A stretch of DNA of 64,000 bases from Gordonia westfalica. GTDB taxonomy: Bacteria; Actinomycetota; Actinomycetes; Mycobacteriales; Mycobacteriaceae. Location of the stretch: the NCBI RefSeq assembly GCF_900105725.1, contig NZ_FNLM01000036.1, positions 620,001-684,000 of the forward strand, read 5' to 3'. Positions 57,436 through 64,000 of this stretch are shown here, in pieces; position 1 is the first letter of the stretch; each line of letters begins with the position of its first letter. The translations under genes and the position numbers were made by a program. The notes beneath the pieces are model-generated. The model saw nothing but the letters and a program-made list of their open reading frames with translations. It was not told where the DNA came from and did no database searches.

Positions 57436-59112
57436 ATGGCGCATGTGATTACCCGCCCATGTTGCAACGACGCCAGTTGCGTGAGCGTGTGTCCGGTGAA
57501 CTGCATCCACCCGACGCCGGACGAGCCGGAGTTCCTGACCGCCGAGGCGCTCTACATCGATCCGGAGACCTGCATCGACTGTGGCGCGTGCATCGACGAG
57601 TGCCCGGTCGAGGCGATCGTCCCCGACGACCAGCTCACCGAGCGCGACGAGCCGTACCTGCAGATCAATGCGGACTACTACAAGGACCACGACGTCGAGG
57701 GCGGGCTGGTCCCGCCGCGCAAGTCGCCGCCGCTGCCCGACAAGGAACTGCACGTGGCGATCGTCGGCGCCGGTCCGGCCGCGTTCTACGCCGCCGAGGA
57801 ACTCGTCCGGAAGCCGGCCGTCAAGGTCGACATGTTCGACCGGCTGCCCACGCCGTACGGCCTGGTGCGCGCCGGTGTCGCCCCGGATCACGCGGCCACC
57901 AAGGGGGTCGAGAAGACCTTCGCGTCGGTCGCCGCCAAGAAGAACTTCGACTACTACCTCAACGTCGAGGTCGGCAAGCACATCAGTCACGACGAACTCG
58001 TCGTCCGCTACCACGCGGTCATCTACGCGGTGGGCGCGGCGACCGACAAGCGCCTGGGCATCGAGGGGGAGGACCTGCGCAACTCCGTCGCGGCCACCCA
58101 GTTCGTCGCCTGGTACAACGGCCACCCGGACTTCGCCGACCTCGAGGTGGACCTGTCCTCCGAGCGTGCGGTGGTCGTCGGGAACGGCAACGTAGCGCTC
58201 GACGTCGCGCGCATCCTCGTGACCGACCCGGACGACCTGGCCAAGACCGACATCGCCGACCACGCCCTGGCGAAACTGCGTGAATCGAACATCGACGAGG
58301 TCGTGCTGCTCGGCCGGCGAGGCATCGCCCAAGCCGCGTACACGAACAGCGAGTTCCTGGCTCTCGGCGACGTCGAGGGCGTCGACGTGGTCATCGATCC
58401 GGAGGATCTCGTCCTCGATCCGGCCACCGAGGCGGCACTGTCCGACGACACGCTGGACTCGACCATCGCCACCAAGATCCGGCTGGCCCGCGAGTTCGCC
58501 GAACGGCCGCGGACGCCGGGCAACAAGCGCATCGTGTTCCGTTTCCTGACCTCTCCCGTGGAAATTGCCGGTGACGGCGAAGTGACTACCCTGACGTGCG
58601 TGCGCAACGCCTACGCCGATGCCGCCGGACGGGTGGCCGTGAAAGCCACCGACGAGCGGTTCGACCTCGACACCGGGCTGGTGCTGCGGGCGATCGGCTA
58701 CCGCGGCGTCCCCGTCACCGATCTCCCCTTCGACGAGGGTCGCGGCGTCGTGCCCAACTCCGAGGGGCGCGTCCAGGTCTCCGCCGACGGCGACGTCATG
58801 CCGGGGCTGTACGTCACCGGCTGGATCAAGCGCGGAGCGACCGGCGGCATCGGCATGAACCGTCTGTGCGGTCAGGAGACCGCGCAGGCGGTGATCGCCG
58901 ACTTCGTCGCCGCGGCCTTCGACGACCCGTCGACCCCGCGTGACGACGTCGCCGCACTCGTCGCCGATCGCGGTGCCCACCGCATCGACCTCGCCGGGTG
59001 GAAGGCGATCGACGCGGCCGAGAAGTCGGCGGGCAAGTCGGCCGGCCGTACGCGTGCGAAGTTCGTCAGCATCTCCGAGTTCGAGGCGGCCGCAACCGCC
59101 GGGGCGCAGTAA
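57436..59112 (+). CDS. fprB: Ferredoxin-ferredoxin:NADP+ reductase fusion FprB
   Basis: This 558-aa fusion has an N-terminal 7Fe/8Fe ferredoxin with cysteines at CCNDASCVSVCPVNC (9-23) and CIDCGACIDECP (about 46-57), joined to an adrenodoxin-reductase-like flavoprotein. The flavoprotein has the FAD motif VAIVGAGPAAFYAAEEL, PTPYGLVRAGVAPDH, the NADP motif VVVGNGNVALDVARIL and the C-terminal GWIKRGATGGIGMNR. The same fusion, with nearly the same first 50 residues, is M. tuberculosis FprB. It transfers electrons from NADPH to ferredoxin-dependent enzymes. ATG 57436 is unambiguous. Confidence 0.95.
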   Translation: MAHVITRPCCNDASCVSVCPVNCIHPTPDEPEFLTAEALYIDPETCIDCGACIDECPVEAIVPDDQLTERDEPYLQINADYYKDHDVEGGLVPPRKSPPLPDKELHVAIVGAGPAAFYAAEELVRKPAVKVDMFDRLPTPYGLVRAGVAPDHAATKGVEKTFASVAAKKNFDYYLNVEVGKHISHDELVVRYHAVIYAVGAATDKRLGIEGEDLRNSVAATQFVAWYNGHPDFADLEVDLSSERAVVVGNGNVALDVARILVTDPDDLAKTDIADHALAKLRESNIDEVVLLGRRGIAQAAYTNSEFLALGDVEGVDVVIDPEDLVLDPATEAALSDDTLDSTIATKIRLAREFAERPRTPGNKRIVFRFLTSPVEIAGDGEVTTLTCVRNAYADAAGRVAVKATDERFDLDTGLVLRAIGYRGVPVTDLPFDEGRGVVPNSEGRVQVSADGDVMPGLYVTGWIKRGATGGIGMNRLCGQETAQAVIADFVAAAFDDPSTPRDDVAALVADRGAHRIDLAGWKAIDAAEKSAGKSAGRTRAKFVSISEFEAAATAGAQ

Positions 59113-59114
59113 CC

Positions 59115-60392
59115 GTGCGGGTTGCGCTGCTGTCCTACCGCAGCAAACCTCATTGCGGTGGACAGGGCGTCTACGTCCGGCACCTCTCCCGTGAGCTCGC
59201 GCTCCTCGGGCACAGCGTCGAGATCTTCTCGGGGCAGCCGTATCCGGAGCTCGACTCCTCGGCGATCGACGCCGGGGTCACGATCACAAAGGTGCCGAGC
59301 CTGGGTCTCTACGACGAGCCGGATCCGTTCCGTACCCCGGGGCTGGGTGAGTACCGCGATTGGATCGACCTGCTCGAGGTCGGGTCGATGTGGACGGCGA
59401 GCTTCGGCGAGCCGCTCACCTTCAGTCTCCGGGTCGCCCGGTTGCTGAAGGACCGGCGCGACGACTTCGACATCGTGCACGACAACCAGTGTCTCGGTTA
59501 CGGGTTGCTCGAGATCCAGAAGGCGGGCTTCCCGCTGATCGCGACGATCCACCACCCGATCACCCGTGACCGCACCCTCGCGGTGCGGGCGGCCAAGGGC
59601 TGGCGCAAGATCACCGCGTGGCGCTGGCATTCCTTCCTGCGGATGCAGGGACGCGTCTCCCGCCGAATCCCGGAGCTGCTCACCGTGTCCCGCAGCAGCG
59701 AGGTCGACATCCGCAAGGCCTTCGACATCCCGTCGGGCCGCATCACGACGATCCCGCTCGGCGTCGACACCGAGATCTTCACGCCCCGTGCCGAACGCGT
59801 GCCGGGTCGGATCGTCTGTGTCGCGAGCGCCGATGCGCCGCTCAAGGGTGTGTCGTACCTGCTCGAGGCGGTGGCGAAGCTCGCCGCCGAACGCGACGAC
59901 GTGAAACTGGTACTGGTGTCCAAGTTGGACCCGAATGGACCGTCTGCCAAGATGATCGAAGATCTGGCCATCGGCGATCGGGTGTCGGTGGTCTCGGGAC
60001 TCGAGGACTCCGAGATCGCGGAGCTCCTGGCCTCGGCCGAGGTCGCCTGTGTGCCGTCGCTGTACGAGGGTTTCTCGTTGCCGGCGGTCGAGGCGATGAG
60101 CTGCGGAACACCACTCGTCGCGACGCGCGCCGGTGCGATCCCGGAGGTCGTCGGCACCGGCGAGGAAGCCGCGTTGCTGGTGCCGCCGAGGGACTCCGGG
60201 CGCCTGGCGCAGGCGATCGGACGGCTCTTCGACGACGCCGAGCTGCGGGCTCGTCTCGGCTCGGGGGGACGGCGCCGCGCCGAGGAGAACTACAGCTGGG
60301 CAGCGGTGGCCGCGAAGACGGCGGCTCACTACGAAACCGTGCTGGCCGGACACCGGCGAGCAACAGAAGGGACATCGAGTGCTGACAGTTGA
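59115..60392 (+). CDS. Glycosyltransferase family 4 (GT-B fold)
   Basis: This 425-aa enzyme starts at GTG 59115, two bases after the fprB stop. N-terminal GT-B signature SYRSKPHCGGQGVYVRHLSRELALLGHSVEIF and C-terminal donor-site EGFSLPAVEAMSCGTPLVATRAGAIPEVVG (E-x7-E) place it in GT4. DGPSAKMIEDLAIGDRVSVVSGLEDSEIAELL-type spacing is normal for the family. Donor and acceptor cannot be read. It overlaps the methyltransferase start by 14 bp; together with the third gene it likely makes or modifies a glycoconjugate. Confidence 0.9.
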   Translation: MRVALLSYRSKPHCGGQGVYVRHLSRELALLGHSVEIFSGQPYPELDSSAIDAGVTITKVPSLGLYDEPDPFRTPGLGEYRDWIDLLEVGSMWTASFGEPLTFSLRVARLLKDRRDDFDIVHDNQCLGYGLLEIQKAGFPLIATIHHPITRDRTLAVRAAKGWRKITAWRWHSFLRMQGRVSRRIPELLTVSRSSEVDIRKAFDIPSGRITTIPLGVDTEIFTPRAERVPGRIVCVASADAPLKGVSYLLEAVAKLAAERDDVKLVLVSKLDPNGPSAKMIEDLAIGDRVSVVSGLEDSEIAELLASAEVACVPSLYEGFSLPAVEAMSCGTPLVATRAGAIPEVVGTGEEAALLVPPRDSGRLAQAIGRLFDDAELRARLGSGGRRRAEENYSWAAVAAKTAAHYETVLAGHRRATEGTSSADS

Positions 60393-61107
60393 TTTCGACC
60401 GTCTGGGCGTGGGCCCGGGCACCAAGGCGATCGACATCGGGGCGGGTCAGGGACGACACTCCTTCGAGATGTTCCGCCGCGGAGCGGATGTCATCGCCTT
60501 CGACATGTCGGAGAGCGACATGGCCGATGTCGCGGAGATGTTCGACGCCATGACGGCCGAAGGGCATGTGCCCGCCTCGGCCAAGGCGCGCGCCGAGGTC
60601 GGCGACGCACTGCGTCTCCCATACGCGGACAACAGCTTCGACGTGGTCCTCATGTCCGAGATCCTGGAGCACATCCCGACCGACGAGGGCGCGATCAGCG
60701 AGATGGTCCGCGTCCTCAAGCCCGGTGGGGTGGCCGCCGTGACGGTGCCGCGGTACTGGCCGGAGAAGGTCTGCTGGGCCCTGTCGGACGAGTACCACGA
60801 GGTCGAGGGTGGACACGTCCGCATCTACAAGGCGTCCGAACTGGCCGGGAAGCTGCGCACTGCGGGCCTCGAGGTCACCGGAACCGATCACGCTCACGCT
60901 CTTCACGCACCGTACTGGTGGCTGAAATGCGCTGTCGGCGTGGAGAACAACGACAATCCGCTGGTCAAGGGCTACCATCAGCTGCTCGTCTGGGACATGA
61001 TGAGCAAGCCGTGGCTGACCCGTGTGGGTGAGCAGGTGCTCAACCCGATCATCGGCAAGTCCGTGGCCCTGTATCTCCGTAAGCCCGAGACTGCTGCGTC
61101 TTCATGA
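60379..61107 (+). CDS. SAM-dependent methyltransferase (class I)
   Basis: This 242-aa methyltransferase of the UbiE/Methyltransf_11 type has motif I AIDIGAGQGRHSFEMFRRGADVIAFD, motif II GDALRLPYADNSFDVVLMSEILEHI and post-motif LKPGGVAAVTVPRYWPEKVCW. The C-terminal half has Trp-rich segments (HAPYWWLKCAVGVENN) that may form the acceptor site. GTG 60379 follows AGAAGGGA and lies inside the end of the glycosyltransferase gene. The stop overlaps the next ATG (ATGA), so the three genes are translationally coupled. Confidence 0.9.
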   Translation: MLTVDFDRLGVGPGTKAIDIGAGQGRHSFEMFRRGADVIAFDMSESDMADVAEMFDAMTAEGHVPASAKARAEVGDALRLPYADNSFDVVLMSEILEHIPTDEGAISEMVRVLKPGGVAAVTVPRYWPEKVCWALSDEYHEVEGGHVRIYKASELAGKLRTAGLEVTGTDHAHALHAPYWWLKCAVGVENNDNPLVKGYHQLLVWDMMSKPWLTRVGEQVLNPIIGKSVALYLRKPETAASS

Positions 61108-62159
61108 CGGCCGCTCCGGCTGTCCCTGGAGTGGTCACCGCCGAGCAGATGCGCGCCACCGGCGCGGCGATCGTCGGCATGCAGGAGGAATCCGGTGCAC
61201 TGCCGTGGTTCCCCGGCGGACAGACCGATCCCTGGGATCACATCGAATCGGCGATGGCGTTGTCGGTGACCGGCTTTCATGCCGAAGCCGAAGCGGCATA
61301 CGAGTGGTCGCGGCGTAAGCAGCGGTCCGACGGCTCCTGGCCGATCCGCACCGTGTGCGGCAAGGTCGAGGATGCCGGGACCGACTCCAACTTCTGTGCC
61401 TACATCGCGGTCGGGGTCTGGCATCACTACCTGATCACCGGCGACGAGGCCTTCCTGCAACGGATGTGGCCGGTGGTCTGGTCGGCCATCGACTGCGTGC
61501 TCCGCTTCCAGCGGGATGACGGCGCGTTCCGGTGGGGTGGCGACCACCGCACCGGCGCGATGTTCGGCGAAGCACTGATCACGGGTAATGCCAGCATCTT
61601 CCAGGCCCTGGACTGCGCGATCCGGATCGCCGGCGAGATGGACCAGCCCGACGACGCCTGGATCGCCGCGCACACCAAGCTCGGTGACGCCATCCGTGCC
61701 GACACCGCTCGTGACGCCGAATGGGAGATCTTCACGCCCCCGTCCGAGCATTCGATGGACTGGTATTACCCGATCCTCGGTGGCGCGGTGCGCGGCGAGG
61801 AGGGGCAGAAGCTGATCGCCCGCCGCTGGAGCGAGTTCGTCGTCCCCGGCAAGGGTGTCCGGTGCGTCGACCACCGCCCGTGGGTGACCGGTGCCGAAAC
61901 ATGTGAGCTCGCACTGGCTCTCGATTCCCTCGGGGACACCGCCGACGCCATCGAACTCATCGCGTCCATCCAGCACCTGCGCGATCCCGACGGATCGTAT
62001 TGGACCGGACTGGTTTTCGCCGACGGCAAGCGCTGGCCGGTGGAGAAGAGCTGCTGGACCTCCGCGGCCGTCGTCCTGGCGGCCGACGCCGTGAGTCGCA
62101 CCAGCGTCGCCAACGGCATCTTCCGCGACGTGCGGCAGCGGCTGGCCGTCGCGCCCTAG
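61104..62159 (+). CDS. Prenyltransferase-like alpha/alpha six-hairpin protein
   Basis: This 351-aa protein has repeated helical pairs and conserved aromatic/acidic motifs typical of six-hairpin (prenyltransferase/terpene-cyclase or GH15-like) folds: MQEESGALPWFPGGQTDPWDHIESAMAL, GSWPIRTVCGKVEDAGTDSNFCAYIAVGVWHHY, DGAFRWGG, HSMDWYYPILGG and RDPDGSYWTGLVFADGKRWP. Such proteins occur beside a GT4 and a methyltransferase in many actinobacteria (from memory), where they are annotated as prenyltransferase. A catalytic role in trimming or modifying a glycan is as likely. The stop is at 62157-62159, 7 bp before a repeat array. Confidence 0.75.
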   Translation: MTAAPAVPGVVTAEQMRATGAAIVGMQEESGALPWFPGGQTDPWDHIESAMALSVTGFHAEAEAAYEWSRRKQRSDGSWPIRTVCGKVEDAGTDSNFCAYIAVGVWHHYLITGDEAFLQRMWPVVWSAIDCVLRFQRDDGAFRWGGDHRTGAMFGEALITGNASIFQALDCAIRIAGEMDQPDDAWIAAHTKLGDAIRADTARDAEWEIFTPPSEHSMDWYYPILGGAVRGEEGQKLIARRWSEFVVPGKGVRCVDHRPWVTGAETCELALALDSLGDTADAIELIASIQHLRDPDGSYWTGLVFADGKRWPVEKSCWTSAAVVLAADAVSRTSVANGIFRDVRQRLAVAP

Positions 62160-62166
62160 GCGGACC

Positions 62167-62360
62167 GTCGCTCCCTGGAATGCGAGGAGCGCAAGCGTCC
62201 CCGTCGCTCCCTGAGGTGCGAGGAGCGCAAGCGCCCGGGTCGCTCCCTGAGGTGCGAGGAGCGCAAGCGCCCGGGTCGCTCCCTGAGGTGCGAGGAGCGC
62301 AAGCGTCCCCGTCGCTCCCTGAGGTGCGAGGAGCGCAAGCGTCCCCGTCGCTCCCTGAGC
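62167..62360. repeat. 36-bp tandem repeat array (CCTGAGG family, locus 3)
   Basis: Five exact-length 36-bp units (62167, 62203, 62239, 62275 and 62311) have the form GTCGCTCCCTGAGGTGCGAG then GAGCGCAAGCG plus CCCGG or TCCCC. A sixth unit breaks off after GTCGCTCCCTGAG at 62359. The two variants alternate in blocks (T, C, C, T, T), showing copying within the array. No spacers are present, so this is not CRISPR. Confidence 0.92.
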
Positions 62361-64000
62361 AGCCTATGAGGGTTGTGTCAATTGGGTCCTGTGGTGGGTG
62401 TGGGCGTGGGGGTGTGTCCCGTCGGCCTGGGTGGCTGCGGGTGTGTGGCGGGGTTGAGGTTTGATCGGCCGGGGTCGATGCCGGGCGTGTGCTCTACCTA
62501 GCGGGCAAACGGGTTGGTACCCAACAGCCTTCATTCGAGCTTGGTTCACGCCGGGCGGGGACTGCTCAGGCTCAGGGTCGGGTTTGTTCCCAAGGTGCGG
62601 CGAGCTTGTCCCGGTCGCAAGGGGTGAGGGTCAGGCGGCGGTCCTTTCTGCGGGTCGGGTACGGCCGGCGGCGATGTCGGGGTTCCACGGGGTGGCGGTG
62701 GTGATGACGACGAACAGTTGGCGGAGCAGTGCTGCGGCGATGGCTACCCGGGCTTGGTTGGGTTTGAGTGTGCTGGTTTCTCGGTTGGTCAGGTGTCGGT
62801 AGCGGGTGGCGTAGACCTCGTTGTGGGTGAGTGCGGCGAACGCCGCTCGCCAGGCCGCGACTCGTAACAGTGGTCGGCCGCGGCCGCTGATGGTGGTGGT
62901 GCCGCGGTAGGCGCCGGAGGAGTTTTCCCGGGGGCACAGGCCGGCGTGTTTGACTACCGCGCGTGCGGAATCGAAGCGGGCGAGGTTGCCTGTTTCGGCG
63001 AGGATCGCCGCGACCGACACTTTGGAGACGCCGGGGATGGAACCGGCCAACTCGTCCAGGCCGAGGTCGGTGAGGACGGCGAGCATGTGGGTTTCGGCGG
63101 TGTCGCATTGTGTGGCGGCGTGCTGGTAGTCGCCGAGGGCGTAGTGGGCCCGTTCCAGCGCCCCGGCCTCGATCGGTTGGTTACCAATGTCGAAGGCGGT
63201 GTCGATGATCGCGGTCAGGATGCGGTTGTTGATCCGGCGGGCACCCCAGTGGGGCAGTTCGGTGCGTACCCGTTCACGCAACTGGGTGGCGGCGTGGTCG
63301 CGGTCTCCCAGCGAGGTCACCGCGGTCGGGTCGCAGCCGCTCACGGCCATCGTGGCCAGCCAGGTCGCCGAGTCCAGCGGCCGGCGGGCGCAGTCGAGGG
63401 CGTGCGGCCAGGCACTGTCGAGCATGTCGCGGACTTGTTGGCGTGCTGCGCCTCGGCGGGTGAGTTGTTGAGCGCGGCGCACGCCGAGGTGACGGAGCCG
63501 GGTCCACTGTTCCTCGGCCGGCTCGGGCAGATAGATGTGGAGTTGAGTGGTCAATCGCGCGATCAGCAGAGCATCTTTGTCATCGGATTTGTCGTGGGTG
63601 AAGTCTTCGGTCTCACGAGCCCGCGCGACGGCGATCGGTTGGACACACACCACCGCCACGCCGACCGCAGCAGCAAGGTCGCGCACCGTTTTCCAGCGAT
63701 GCCCGGTCGGCTCACACGCGAGGACAATGCCGGCGAACCCGGCAGCGGTGGCATGGGTGCGGCTCCACTCGATCGCGGTGGCCAACTGCCGTGGCGCACA
63801 GTGAAAGGTTCTGCGTGCCACGATGCGGGAGTCGTGATCGGTGACAGCCACGACTTGTTTGTTCGCGGCCAGATCGATCGCGACGACCGCGTAGTCGCGC
63901 CGCACGATGCCACGGAATCGACTGATCCGATCGTTACGACGCTTGTCTCCTCGACTCAAACGACTAGCCTGAGACATTGACATCCTCCTTTTGTGGTTGG
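62360..64000 (-). mobile_element. IS110-family insertion sequence (upstream end outside the window)
   Basis: The element carries one transposase gene on the minus strand. Its downstream boundary is placed at about 62360, where the sixth unit of a 36-bp array is cut in the middle of its CCTGAGG core. The 270 bp between that point and the transposase stop are non-coding: G-rich near the edge, with a small hairpin GTTGG-TAC-CCAAC in the middle. IS110-family elements have no terminal inverted repeats and use a structured bridge RNA from one non-coding flank to choose their target. This flank is long enough to hold one, but the other flank is not visible. No target duplication can be judged. Confidence 0.8.
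62631..63977 (-). CDS. IS110-family transposase (DEDD recombinase)
   Basis: This 448-aa transposase has a RuvC-like DEDD N-terminal domain with acidic residues in VVAIDLAANKQVVAV, ACEPTGHRW and HDKSDDKDALLIARL. A coiled middle region follows. The C-terminal Transposase_20 domain has a helix-hairpin-helix (SIPGVSKVSVAAILAETG) and the Ser-containing block GLCPRENSSG, then TTTISGRGRPLLRVAAW. ATG 63977 is preferred because AAAGGAGG lies six bases upstream; ATG 63983 directly abuts that sequence. The gene is intact. Confidence 0.93.
   Translation of the reverse strand: MSQASRLSRGDKRRNDRISRFRGIVRRDYAVVAIDLAANKQVVAVTDHDSRIVARRTFHCAPRQLATAIEWSRTHATAAGFAGIVLACEPTGHRWKTVRDLAAAVGVAVVCVQPIAVARARETEDFTHDKSDDKDALLIARLTTQLHIYLPEPAEEQWTRLRHLGVRRAQQLTRRGAARQQVRDMLDSAWPHALDCARRPLDSATWLATMAVSGCDPTAVTSLGDRDHAATQLRERVRTELPHWGARRINNRILTAIIDTAFDIGNQPIEAGALERAHYALGDYQHAATQCDTAETHMLAVLTDLGLDELAGSIPGVSKVSVAAILAETGNLARFDSARAVVKHAGLCPRENSSGAYRGTTTISGRGRPLLRVAAWRAAFAALTHNEVYATRYRHLTNRETSTLKPNQARVAIAAALLRQLFVVITTATPWNPDIAAGRTRPAERTAA

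Noticed and set aside
62167..62360. CRISPR-like regular 36-bp periodicity
   Set aside because: Units abut directly with no unique spacers and no cas genes nearby; this is a tandem repeat.
62364..62549. A 61-codon open frame on the minus strand at the IS edge
   Set aside because: It is His/Pro/Arg-rich with no Shine-Dalgarno and no family resemblance, and lies in the non-coding flank of the IS element.

Overview
The window is very GC-rich, with frequent GTG starts and many start/stop overlaps. It looks like chromosome of a mycolic-acid actinobacterium, most probably Gordonia or a close relative. This rests on gene content and order: pstB-phoU-LCP-dusB-desA1 follows the order recalled for M. 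tuberculosis Rv0820-Rv0824c, mmsA-acyl-CoA dehydrogenase-mmsB mirrors Rv0753c-Rv0751c, and WS/DGAT, fprB and DUF3558-like lipoproteins fit. No database search was possible.

Layout. 1-7.6 kb: end of the phosphate ABC transporter (pstA, pstB), phoU, an LCP cell-wall ligase, dusB and desA1. 7.6-12.5 kb: an NTF2-like protein, a membrane Ser/Thr kinase, a membrane protein with a matching ectodomain, and a wax ester/triacylglycerol synthase. 12.5-17.8 kb: two NAD synthases side by side, a SixA-type phosphatase, a DMT-type transporter and a flavodoxin. 18-21.7 kb: valine catabolism. 21.7-24.4 kb: an AbiEi/DUF559-like protein and three small regulatory or oxidoreductase-like genes. 25.1-44.5 kb: one giant five-module non-ribosomal peptide synthetase (C-A-T-E / C-A-T / C-A-T / C-A-T / C-A-T-TE) followed 8 bp later by an unrecognised secreted protein. 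44.5-52.5 kb: a TetR-controlled urea/guanidine degradation cluster (permease, two DUF1989 proteins, carboxyltransferase, allophanate hydrolase). 52.7-57.3 kb: a secreted Ser/Gly/Asp-tailed protein, an S4 RNA-binding protein, two lipoproteins and an acyl-ACP thioesterase. 57.4-62.2 kb: FprB and an overlapping glycosyltransferase-methyltransferase-six-hairpin trio. 62.4 kb to the end: an IS110-family element cut by the window edge.

Two themes cut across the genes. First, three tandem arrays of about 36 bp share a CCTGAGG core (6.1, 47.0 and 62.2 kb). One is read in frame into dusB, one supplies a permease stop codon and one is interrupted by the insertion sequence. A separate palindrome around GTATGACGT occurs three times at gene ends. 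Second, four genes (LCP, nadE, the NRPS and the S4 protein) each appear broken by a single-base shift in or next to a short G/C run. That pattern suggests base-calling errors in this sequence more than four real pseudogenes, and the corrected proteins are described as such.
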